5,183 nucleotides of DNA. It comes from Flavobacteriaceae bacterium (GTDB lineage: Bacteria > Bacteroidota > Bacteroidia > Flavobacteriales > Flavobacteriaceae). Of the stretch, positions 1-5,183 are shown in pieces. Below the pieces are notes generated by a model. The model saw only the letters and a program-made list of their open reading frames with translations, did not search any database and was not told where the DNA came from. Both the position numbers and the translations under genes were made by a program. The stretch's first letter is position 1, and the number at the start of each line of letters is the position of its first letter. The DNA lies in NCBI GenBank assembly GCA_013042255.1, contig JABDQK010000193.1, forward strand, positions 1 through 5,183. Direction: 5' to 3'.

Positions 1-436
1 TGATAAGGCGCCTGTCTATATTGATATAGAGTTCATCCCCCATACCTCCGGAACCGGAATCAGCCTGAGAAGCAGGCTGGGACGAGAGGGAATTTTTTAC
101 TTTCTGAATCGATTTTGCAAAGCGTTCGGGGGTGATAGGTTTTACGAGATAATCTACAATAGCCTCGTATTCGTAGGCCTCAATGGCAAAATTGGTATCG
201 GAAGTTGTCAGGACGACTTTCGGTGGATTCTTGAGCGTTTGTACAAAATCGATACCCGTAAATCCCGGCATATGGATGTCGAGAAATACCAGGTCTATAT
301 TTTGCTGGTTGAGGAATTTTATAGCATCTATTGCATTGGGAAACTCCTCGATGACATCCAGTTCTGGGGTATTGGCGCATAATTGGGAAACAATAGCCCT
401 TGCGGTTGCCTCATCGTCTATGATTATACAGGTCAT
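1..436 (-). CDS. LytTR-family response regulator, N-terminal part (cut by window edge)
   Basis: This is the receiver half of a LytTR (LytR/AlgR-type) DNA-binding response regulator; 145 residues are visible from the ATG at 434-436. Seen: the acidic pair D7-D8, phosphoacceptor D53 in LVFLDIHMPG, the switch T78 in VVLTTSD, and K99 in YLVKPI, which together make a complete, active-looking receiver. A Ser/Gly/Gln-rich linker (about 116-132) follows, then DELYINIDRRLI, which resembles the opening strand of a LytTR domain. The DNA-binding domain itself lies beyond base 1; full-length relatives are about 240-250 residues. The start lies two bases after the TGA of the Hpt gene, so the two are almost certainly co-transcribed. 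Inferred role: transcriptional output of the H-NOX/kinase/Hpt relay. Receiver identity is sure; the LytTR assignment rests on the receiver subtype and about twelve residues. Confidence 0.9.
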   Translation of the reverse strand, partial: MTCIIIDDEATARAIVSQLCANTPELDVIEEFPNAIDAIKFLNQQNIDLVFLDIHMPGFTGIDFVQTLKNPPKVVLTTSDTNFAIEAYEYEAIVDYLVKPITPERFAKSIQKVKNSLSSQPASQADSGSGGMGDELYINIDRRLI

Positions 437-438
437 GG

Positions 439-762
439 TCAAATGGTCTTTAGGTAGGTTTCAATGGTTTTTAAAATCGATTCGAATGCTGCAGAATTGT
501 GGGTATTGCCCTCTTTTAATTCCTCTTCGTATTCCACGGCGATCCCATAGCCCTGCTCAAGGCCAAGAATATTGAGTTTGTGTTTTAGTTTGTGAACGAT
601 CAGGGCTGTATCCTGAAAACGTTCTTCCTTCAAAGTAATGTAATACTCTTCCTTTTCGCCCGGAAATTCGTCCTTTAAGATAGTGATAAATTTATCTTCA
701 AAAGCTTTGTCATCTCCGGCCAGTTGTTTGATATATGAAAGATTAGGTTGTTCCAAGATCAT
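439..762 (-). CDS. Stand-alone Hpt (histidine phosphotransfer) protein
   Basis: A 107-residue, mostly helical and acidic/lysine-rich protein matching the Hpt family, cytosolic four-helix-bundle proteins that shuttle phosphate between receiver aspartates. The Hpt signature is at residues 56-68: VHKLKHKLNILGL, with H57 as the phosphorylatable histidine, L59-K60 at the expected places and the LG pair closing the helix. The usual small residue at position +4 (HxLKG) is a histidine, H61. The length is typical of a single-domain Hpt. The ATG overlaps the kinase stop by four bases (ATGA), indicating translational coupling, and the LytTR regulator starts two bases after its stop. The upstream kinase has no receiver, so this Hpt probably takes phosphate from the separate receiver protein at 3724-4125 and passes it to the LytTR regulator, or works as a phosphate sink; the direction is inference. 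Confidence 0.88.
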   Translation of the reverse strand: MILEQPNLSYIKQLAGDDKAFEDKFITILKDEFPGEKEEYYITLKEERFQDTALIVHKLKHKLNILGLEQGYGIAVEYEEELKEGNTHNSAAFESILKTIETYLKTI

Positions 763-3113
763 TTATTTAAGGTGAAATAAAAGGTCGTTCCTTCCCCTAC
801 TTTACTGTTGAGCCAGATCTCACCCTGGTAGAGGTCAACGATCTTTTTTACGATGGAAAGGCCAATTCCTGTTGACCGTTCTTCTGAGCCGATAGACTGG
901 AAGATCTTAAAGATCTTATCGTGATATTCTTTGGGGATCCCAACTCCATTGTCACGAACGTAAAATTCCCAAATATCTTTCTTTTCAGTAACACCAATTG
1001 AGACAATACCTTCCGATTTATCGATGTTGATCACGGCATTGCTGATCAGGTTCTGGAACAGCTGGTGCATTTTAGTGGCGTCGGCCTGAAGGGTAGGGAG
1101 GGGGTCCATGATGATCACACTGACGTGTTCAGGAATGAAGATGATCTCCCTGATGTCGTTGACCACCTGGTTGAGGTCTACAGGTTTTTTTTCCAGGGTC
1201 TCGCTTTTGATACTCGAATATTTTAAGATCCCGTCTATGAGTTTATCCATCCCCTCTACTTTTTCCTGCATCATCTGCAGGTTGTAGACCCCGGTCTCAT
1301 CCAGCAGGTCTATGTAATCGTCATGAAGCCAGGTAGCGAGGGTACTGATGCTCCTCAGCGGCGATTTTAGATCGTGTGATACTATATGGGCGTATTCCTG
1401 CAGGCCCTTGTTGCTTTCCTCCAATTCGGCGAGGAGTTCTTCTTTTTGCAGTTCCAGGTTTTTCTGAGTGGTAATGTCGAGATGGATCCCTATAGATCCC
1501 ACAACTTTACCGGTTTCATCGTACCTGGGCGCCCCACTTAATAGCCAGTGATTGGTTTGTCCTGATTTGATCACTACTTTTACCTCATAGGAATCAGATT
1601 TACCCTTCAGCCGTTCCTTCCCCTTTTCTTCAATCAGGTTTTTCTCATGAACTTTGAGGATCTCACTAGCTTTCTGCCCCAATAATTCTTTTTCTGAATA
1701 CCCGCTCATTTTACAAAAACTCTGGTTCACCAATTGGATTACATCCTTATTGTCTACCTCTATAAGCCCGAGATTCATATTGGCAATAATGCTCCAGTAT
1801 TTTTCTTTCTGATTTTCGAGGTTAGTTTTGTAGTTCTTTCGGATAGTGACATCATTATAGGTCCAGAGATGTCCTTTGTAGACACCATTGTTGAAAATGG
1901 GAATGTAATCCCGTTCGAGGATTCTGCCGTCTTTCATTTCCAGTTCATCAGACAGCACCAGTTTTCTGGATTTCAGTATCTCGTCTATGCGTTTGACAAA
2001 AGCTTTAGGGTCCTTAAAGTGATGCTTGCTCTCTTCAGCGGCATTGGAGCAATCAGCCCCTTTCAGTTGTTCCGGGGACACAGGGATCTCGAAGAGATCA
2101 CAAAACATCTGGTTGGTCAGGGAGATCTTCCGGTCCTCATTTTCAAGTAAGACACCGGTTTGGAGATTGGATATAAGAGTCGCCAGGCGGTTTTCGGAAG
2201 CCTTGATCTGTTCTTCTGCCTCTTTTTCCTTGGTGATATCCTCAACGATGGCCACTTCGTAAGCGATTTTTCCTTCGGGATCTCTGACTGCACTTACCGA
2301 AGTCTTTGTGGTTAGTGTATCACCCGATTTTTTAATAAATCGCTTGATCACCGAATAGTTTTCCAGTTTACCCTGAATCATTTTCTCGTGTAATTCCTGA
2401 CTTACCTCTTCATCCTCAGGATCAGAAATGGCATTTACGGTGACTTCTTTTAACTCACTTTCACTGTATCCCAGCAAGTTTGCAAAGGCTTTATTGGCCC
2501 TTATGAATTTACTGTTTACAGTCAGCACAATCCCAAGGGGGGAATTCTCAACGATGATATCCAGTTGTTTTTTCTGCTCAGACAACAGGGCTTCCACTTC
2601 ACTTTCCTTAGTGATGTCCCTGATGATACCCTGTGCTGCAATGGGGTTTCTGTCCTTGTCGTAGATCAGGCTGCTGTTGACCTGGACGAAACGTACAGAT
2701 TTGTCCTTTACTACGATCTTCGCCCTGTAATTTTTCAGCGTACCTACTTCGTACAGTTTTTTGAATGATTCTTTGGTGTATTCCAGGAATTCCGGGTGGA
2801 CCAATTGACTCAGATTGATGGATTCTTTAGTATGGTCGTATCCCAAAAGTTGTTTGGCCGCGGCGTTCATTCGGATAACCTGTCCATTGATGTCCATCAC
2901 CAGGTAGGGATCCACGATGTTTATAAAGACACCTTCGAGTTCGGAGGTCTTTTCGCTCAACAGGTTTTCGAGTCGGGCATTGGTTTCTTTGAGTTGCCTG
3001 GAAGTATCATATAGTTCCTGAGATTTCTCTTCCAGGATCATCTCAGCCTGCCGCCTTGCTTTTTTCTGGCGTTCAAGCGCCTTTTTTAGCAAAGAGACTT
3101 CTTTACTATCCAT
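759..3113 (-). CDS. Soluble multi-PAS sensor histidine kinase, probable H-NOX partner
   Basis: A 784-residue histidine kinase with no transmembrane segment or signal peptide, so cytosolic. In order: a charged N-terminal coiled coil (about 4-60); four PAS-type domains (about 60-170, 180-295, 305-425 and 440-550), the ends of all four marked by motifs such as IIRDIT, IVEDIT, TYNDVT and IHLDIT; a DHp/HisKA domain with H-box HIVSHDLKSP (phospho-histidine H580); and a C-terminal HATPase domain with N-box N688/N692, G1 box DNGVG at 721-725, an F-box and G2 box GIGL at 749-752. All catalytic motifs are intact. No receiver is fused. The ATG at 3111-3113 overlaps the H-NOX stop by eight bases (ATGGATAG); an in-frame TTG at 3126-3128 would add five residues but is a less likely start. 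Placement directly after an H-NOX gene suggests that H-NOX controls its autophosphorylation, as known for H-NOX-associated kinases. Cofactors or ligands of the PAS domains cannot be told. Confidence 0.92.
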   Translation of the reverse strand: MDSKEVSLLKKALERQKKARRQAEMILEEKSQELYDTSRQLKETNARLENLLSEKTSELEGVFINIVDPYLVMDINGQVIRMNAAAKQLLGYDHTKESINLSQLVHPEFLEYTKESFKKLYEVGTLKNYRAKIVVKDKSVRFVQVNSSLIYDKDRNPIAAQGIIRDITKESEVEALLSEQKKQLDIIVENSPLGIVLTVNSKFIRANKAFANLLGYSESELKEVTVNAISDPEDEEVSQELHEKMIQGKLENYSVIKRFIKKSGDTLTTKTSVSAVRDPEGKIAYEVAIVEDITKEKEAEEQIKASENRLATLISNLQTGVLLENEDRKISLTNQMFCDLFEIPVSPEQLKGADCSNAAEESKHHFKDPKAFVKRIDEILKSRKLVLSDELEMKDGRILERDYIPIFNNGVYKGHLWTYNDVTIRKNYKTNLENQKEKYWSIIANMNLGLIEVDNKDVIQLVNQSFCKMSGYSEKELLGQKASEILKVHEKNLIEEKGKERLKGKSDSYEVKVVIKSGQTNHWLLSGAPRYDETGKVVGSIGIHLDITTQKNLELQKEELLAELEESNKGLQEYAHIVSHDLKSPLRSISTLATWLHDDYIDLLDETGVYNLQMMQEKVEGMDKLIDGILKYSSIKSETLEKKPVDLNQVVNDIREIIFIPEHVSVIIMDPLPTLQADATKMHQLFQNLISNAVINIDKSEGIVSIGVTEKKDIWEFYVRDNGVGIPKEYHDKIFKIFQSIGSEERSTGIGLSIVKKIVDLYQGEIWLNSKVGEGTTFYFTLNK

Positions 3114-3648
3114 TTTGGAGAATGTCAAATTTTACTTGAGTACCATCTTCTTTCAACAATTCATAGGAGATTTGAGCCGATTCATTAAAATGTGTGAATG
3201 TTTTCTCCATAAGTCCGTGTGCCAGGCTATAAAGTCCGCGTGAAGACGAATAGATCATGGAGAGACTGTTCTCGCTTTGCTCCACGACAGTAAAAGTGGG
3301 AAGTTCCGCATCAGGGTACAGTTTTTTCACATGCACATGGATATGGTCCTCTATTGAGATGAGGAGGGCCAGGGGCGACTTGTAGTTTTTGATGATCTCG
3401 GGATGAGCTTTGCCTAAACTGTCAAACAGGTACAGGCCGAAGGTATGTAGTAGATCGTTTGCCGGCATTTTTACCGTCTTACTCAGGTTGGTCAGCAAGG
3501 AGACCATTTCGTTAAATTCGTATGTACCGACAGAGGTATAGATCCCTTCTGATTGGAGGTTCGATTCTTCTATGATCTGGTCTGTAACTTCCAGCCCAAA
3601 GGTTTCCTCCACCATTTCGAGAAACTCTGTAAAAACAATTCCTTTCAT
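3106..3648 (-). CDS. H-NOX (HNOB) heme-based nitric oxide sensor
   Basis: A 180-residue stand-alone H-NOX domain, the bacterial relative of the heme domain of soluble guanylate cyclase, of normal family length. It begins MKGIVFTEFLEMVEE, a hallmark H-NOX N-terminus. The proximal heme ligand is H104 in EDHIHVHVKKLYPDA; P117 is the conserved heme-distorting proline; the heme-propionate motif YxSxR is Y133-S135-R137. By hand alignment with the Thermoanaerobacter H-NOX, distal-pocket Trp9, Asn74 and Tyr140 fall on F9, L74 and L142, so no hydrogen-bond donor for O2 is apparent, which predicts a protein that binds NO (and CO) but not O2. The gene overlaps the kinase gene downstream by eight bases, the classic H-NOX/histidine-kinase pairing, and NO binding is expected to alter that kinase's activity. 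The ATG at 3646-3648 has no clear ribosome binding site, as usual in Bacteroidota. Confidence 0.95.
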   Translation of the reverse strand: MKGIVFTEFLEMVEETFGLEVTDQIIEESNLQSEGIYTSVGTYEFNEMVSLLTNLSKTVKMPANDLLHTFGLYLFDSLGKAHPEIIKNYKSPLALLISIEDHIHVHVKKLYPDAELPTFTVVEQSENSLSMIYSSSRGLYSLAHGLMEKTFTHFNESAQISYELLKEDGTQVKFDILQNG

Positions 3649-3723
3649 AAATTTTATAACTGCCTACAATGTAAGAAAATTACCACCTGAGGAAAAAAAT
3701 ATGTTGTGAAAGCACCAGTTTCA
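3649..3723 (-). other. 75-base spacer between receiver and H-NOX genes
   Basis: This AT-rich gap separates the stop of the stand-alone receiver from the H-NOX start. I see no GC-rich hairpin followed by a T-run, so no intrinsic terminator, and transcription from the receiver gene could continue through. On the minus strand a TAATTTTC (3681-3688) matches the Bacteroidota -7 form TAnnTTTG in seven of eight positions, but I find no convincing TTG about 19-20 bases upstream of it. A secondary promoter for the four-gene H-NOX block is therefore possible but unsupported. Confidence 0.3.
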
Positions 3724-4125
3724 TTAGGCTTTGACCAGTTCATTGATCTCCCAATAGGCTATCACTTTTTGTATCTTATCCTCGTAATCCTCGTATTTAA
3801 GGGGCTTTATGATATATCCTGCAATCCCGGTGCGATAACATTCAAGCAGGTCGGCCCGGTTCTGGGATGTTGTCAAAATGATGGTAGGCAAATATTTTAA
3901 AGCGGGATCCTTTTTCAGGATTTGTAGAAATTCTATCCCGTTCATTCTGGGCATATTGAGGTCCAGAAAAATAATATCGGGAAGTTGATCAGGTCCATTG
4001 AGTATATCAAGGGCTTCTTCTCCGTTTTTAGCCTGTACAATAGTATGTTTCACAGGTAACTTGGAGGCCGTTCTGTTGAGCTTCATCGATTCAATAGCAT
4101 CATCTTCTATAAAGAGTATAGTCAT
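3724..4125 (-). CDS. Stand-alone receiver (CheY/Spo0F-like single-domain response regulator)
   Basis: A 133-residue protein made only of a receiver domain, with no output domain. In numbering from the ATG at 4123-4125: acidic residues E7-D8-D9, phosphoacceptor D55 in IIFLDLNMP, switch threonine T86 in IILTTSQ, and K107 in YIIKPL. All residues for phosphorylation are present. The sequence resembles the single-domain receivers of the Rcp1 type often found beside PAS kinases. A GTG directly before the ATG could be the start instead, adding one residue; ATG is preferred. It is the first gene after the repeat-bearing region at 4185-4235 and lies 75 bases before H-NOX on the same strand. Inferred role: intermediate phosphate carrier from the receiver-less kinase to the Hpt protein, in the manner of Spo0F. 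Alternatively it may be an independent protein-binding output or a phosphate sink. Confidence 0.92.
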   Translation of the reverse strand: MTILFIEDDAIESMKLNRTASKLPVKHTIVQAKNGEEALDILNGPDQLPDIIFLDLNMPRMNGIEFLQILKKDPALKYLPTIILTTSQNRADLLECYRTGIAGYIIKPLKYEDYEDKIQKVIAYWEINELVKA

Positions 4126-4163
4126 CACTTTATGTTTTATGGAATAGATAAAGTTCTGAGAAT

Positions 4164-4183
4164 TTGTCTGTTTTAAAAGACAA
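4164..4183. repeat. Imperfect inverted repeat TTGTCT-N8-AGACAA
   Basis: Six-base arms at 4164-4169 and 4178-4183 flank an AT-only core containing TTTTAAAA. It directly abuts the direct-repeat block and lies about 40 bases upstream of the receiver gene's start, where promoter elements would be expected. It could be an operator for a dimeric regulator; it is too short and AT-rich to be a terminator. The repeat is seen in the sequence; any function is inference. Confidence 0.35.
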
Positions 4184-4184
4184 C

Positions 4185-4235
4185 TGTAGGTGAATGAAAC
4201 TTAAGTGTAGACGAATGGTCGATCTCTGTAGATGA
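4185..4235 (-). promoter_or_regulatory. Three 9-base direct repeats at a 21-base period, candidate LytTR binding site
   Basis: On the plus strand the copies are TGTAGGTGA (4185-4193), TGTAGACGA (4206-4214) and TGTAGATGA (4227-4235); read in the direction of the operon they are TCRYCTACA, with seven of nine positions invariant. Starts are exactly 21 bases apart, so 12-base spacers put all copies on the same face of the helix. The two copies nearest the operon share two more bases (ATTCRYCTACA on the minus strand). LytTR regulators are known to bind pairs of about 9-base direct repeats separated by 12-13 bases, and a LytTR regulator is encoded at the end of this gene cluster. The block ends 60 bases before the ATG of the stand-alone receiver, suited to an activator bound upstream of a promoter in 4126-4184. 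I could not assign the promoter itself: no good TAnnTTTG with a spaced TTG is visible there. Confidence 0.6.
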
Positions 4236-4257
4236 GGCATGGCCGGTTTTCTCATAG

Positions 4258-4911
4258 TTATTCCTCTGCCTCTGACCTGTCTTTTCTTAGCATTTCAAGG
4301 AATCTTTTGTTTGCCTCGATGCCTTTTTCCGTCAAATACGGATAAATTAGACTGAAATGGGATTCCATTCCTTTGAGGACCAGATCATCATCATAGCCCT
4401 TTATCCGGGCATATGAGATCCAGAAATGGGTGTTTCTCCATTGATGTGCAGCTAGCTCATCGTACAGACCGGGAAATTCTTCAGGTTCCGGTTTCATATA
4501 ACCCATCCCTATGGCCAGGTAATTTACTCCCTTGATCATTTTTAAGGCCTCTTCTATCTGCTCTTTGATCAATTTGCTGTTTTCCGGATACGACTTCAGG
4601 ATATTGGGCGTATCGAGGAAGAAAAAGCAAAACTGTTGCTGGAAGACAAAAAAGCTTTTGGTGATCGTCAGGCCTTCACCATCCATGATAAAAGTTTGAT
4701 TCCCGTAGACATCTTCAACCAAAACCTCGGTCATATAGTCGAAGATCGCTTTTACAAGGTCTTTTTTAGTGGCATAATGGTAGTTGAAATTACTGAGGCT
4801 TATCCCACTTTTCTTTGCAATATCCTGATTGCGAACGCTGTGGATCCCCGATTCATTAAAGAGTTCTACTGCGGCAAGGATGATCTTCTTTTTCGTTTTA
4901 TTCAATGGCAT
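4258..4911 (-). CDS. TetR-family transcriptional regulator
   Basis: A 217-residue one-component regulator. The N-terminus is a TetR DNA-binding domain: helix 1 KKIILAAVELFNESG, then the helix-turn-helix at about residues 26-48 with QDIAKKSGIS and the recognition segment LSNFNYHYATKKDL, close to the family pattern (IAxxxGxSxxxxYxYFxxKxxL). The remaining 165 residues are the helical ligand-binding/dimer domain, rich in Phe and Met (FFVFQQQFCFFF at 87-98), which fits a hydrophobic effector, but the ligand cannot be named. The ATG at 4909-4911 follows AGAGATACT, a weak ribosome-binding sequence. It is transcribed away from the tRNA gene, with a near-perfect palindrome about 60 bases upstream that could be its own operator. 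It lies upstream of the NO-relay genes on the same strand, but 132 bases with distinct regulatory repeats separate them, so it may be unrelated to the relay. Confidence 0.9.
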   Translation of the reverse strand: MPLNKTKKKIILAAVELFNESGIHSVRNQDIAKKSGISLSNFNYHYATKKDLVKAIFDYMTEVLVEDVYGNQTFIMDGEGLTITKSFFVFQQQFCFFFLDTPNILKSYPENSKLIKEQIEEALKMIKGVNYLAIGMGYMKPEPEEFPGLYDELAAHQWRNTHFWISYARIKGYDDDLVLKGMESHFSLIYPYLTEKGIEANKRFLEMLRKDRSEAEE

Positions 4912-4941
4912 AGTATCTCTGGTTAAGAGCTGAGTTAAGTT

Positions 4942-4954
4942 TATATACTATATA
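4942..4954. repeat. Short AT-rich palindrome in the TetR leader
   Basis: TATATACTATATA is a perfect 13-base palindrome around a central C, 31 bases upstream of the TetR-family gene's start. It shares the heptamer TATACTA with the larger palindrome at 4971-4991. Being made almost entirely of A and T, it may be fortuitous, but its position suits an operator or promoter element. Confidence 0.3.
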
Positions 4955-4970
4955 TCGTTTTATTTAGATA

Positions 4971-4991
4971 ATTAGTGTATGATATACTAAT
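4971..4991. promoter_or_regulatory. Near-perfect palindrome, candidate TetR-family operator
   Basis: The core TTAGTGTATGATATACTAA (4972-4990) is a 19-base palindrome centred on G4981 with a single mismatched pair (G4977/T4985); an A/T pair at 4971/4991 extends it to 21 bases. Size and symmetry are as expected for a TetR-family dimer, and it lies 60 bases upstream of the TetR gene, in the place of an autoregulatory operator. The palindrome is seen; that this TetR protein binds it is inference. Confidence 0.45.
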
Positions 4992-5061
4992 ATTATTTTC
5001 ACATAGTCTTTTAAGAAAAAGGATGGAAGTACGTGGGAGACTAAATAATGAGATCAATACC

Positions 5062-5092
5062 TTTTATACTATACAATACATTAGTATATTTG
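5062..5092 (+). promoter_or_regulatory. Promoter of the tRNA-Arg gene (Bacteroidota sigma-ABfr type)
   Basis: TATATTTG at 5085-5092 is a perfect match to the Bacteroidota -7 element TAnnTTTG and ends 16 bases before the tRNA. Nineteen bases upstream of it is TTTT (5062-5065), a weak form of the -33 TTG element. Transcription would start in the CCCCGCAA segment just downstream, leaving a short leader before the mature tRNA 5' end. Confidence 0.65.
5065..5088. repeat. Inverted repeat TATACTA-N10-TAGTATA across the tRNA promoter
   Basis: Arms at 5065-5071 and 5082-5088 are exact inverted copies and span the interval between the -33 and -7 elements of the tRNA promoter. The same heptamer occurs at 4944-4950 and 4983-4989 upstream of the TetR gene. 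It may be a protein-binding site shared across this divergent region or a chance product of AT-rich sequence. Confidence 0.3.
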
Positions 5093-5108
5093 CCCCGCAA
5101 AAAAGAGA

Positions 5109-5182
5109 GGTCGCGTAGCTCAGCTGGATAGAGCATCTGCCTTCTAAGCAGACGGTCACAGGTTCGAATCCTGTCGCGATCA
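5109..5182 (+). tRNA. tRNA-Arg (anticodon UCU)
   Basis: A complete cloverleaf can be folded by hand. The acceptor stem is GGTCGCG (5109-5115) with CGCGATC (5175-5181), containing one G-U pair; the D stem GCTC/GAGC is at 5118-5121 and 5131-5134; the anticodon stem TCTGC/GCAGA is at 5136-5140 and 5148-5152 with loop CTTCTAA. The anticodon TCT (5143-5145) reads AGA and AGG arginine codons. The T arm ACAGG-TTCGAAT-CCTGT is at 5158-5174 and the discriminator base A at 5182. The window ends one base later in C, so whether CCA is encoded cannot be seen. It is divergent from the TetR gene. Confidence 0.97.
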
Positions 5183-5183
5183 C

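Noticed and set aside
183..575. Plus-strand open frame opposite the LytTR regulator and Hpt genes
   Set aside because: It is antisense to two well-supported genes, spans their junction and shows no recognisable domain.
1734..2150. Plus-strand open frame inside the kinase gene
   Set aside because: Antisense shadow of the PAS region; the minus-strand protein has clear conserved motifs throughout.
3114..3128. TTG start for the kinase, five residues upstream
   Set aside because: It would lengthen the overlap with H-NOX to 23 bases, has no ribosome binding site, and the ATG at 3111-3113 gives a compact ATGGATAG stop/start overlap typical of coupled genes.
4126..4128. GTG start for the stand-alone receiver
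   Set aside because: The adjacent ATG is the more usual start and loses only one residue; the choice has no functional consequence.
4231..4251. Possible terminator after the TetR gene (GGCATGGCC segment)
   Set aside because: The stem would be only three base pairs and no T-run follows it in the direction of transcription.
5023..5118. Short plus-strand reading frame of 31 codons starting at an ATG preceded by AAAAAGG
   Set aside because: It runs through the perfect -7 element of the tRNA promoter and ends inside the tRNA gene, so coding is very unlikely.
5109..5183. tRNA 3' end as an integration (att) site for a mobile element
   Set aside because: tRNA genes are common integration sites, but the window ends at the tRNA and no integrase or duplicated tRNA 3' end is visible within it.

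Overview
The window looks like chromosomal DNA of a Bacteroidota bacterium, most likely a marine-type member of the Flavobacteriaceae. The evidence is a moderate-to-low GC content, absence of clear Shine-Dalgarno sequences before nearly all genes, a perfect Bacteroidota -7 promoter element (TATATTTG, form TAnnTTTG) before the tRNA gene, and protein sequences (LytTR-type response regulator, TTG/GTG-versus-ATG starts, multi-PAS kinase) of the style common in that group. The genus cannot be told from the sequence alone.

Layout, read from right to left because all protein genes are on the minus strand: a tRNA-Arg(UCU) gene on the plus strand closes the right edge (5109-5182) with its own promoter. 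A 197-base AT-rich intergenic region with several palindromes separates it from a divergently transcribed TetR-family regulator (4258-4911). Next comes a 132-base intergenic region carrying three 9-base direct repeats at an exact 21-base period, then a stand-alone receiver protein (3724-4125). After a 75-base spacer follow four tightly packed, overlapping or nearly abutting genes: an H-NOX heme sensor (3106-3648), a soluble four-PAS histidine kinase (759-3113), an Hpt phosphotransfer protein (439-762) and the N-terminal 145 residues of a LytTR-family response regulator (1-436, cut by the window edge).

Taken together the five genes make up the parts list of a nitric-oxide-responsive multistep phosphorelay with every module on its own polypeptide: H-NOX (gas sensor) acts on the kinase; the kinase has no receiver of its own; the stand-alone receiver and the Hpt protein could relay phosphate; the LytTR regulator would be the DNA-binding output. 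The triple 9-base repeat with 12-base spacers lying upstream of the first gene has the geometry of a LytTR binding site, so the output regulator may control its own operon. Receptor identity and residue calls are read from the sequence; the order of phosphotransfer and the autoregulatory loop are inference.
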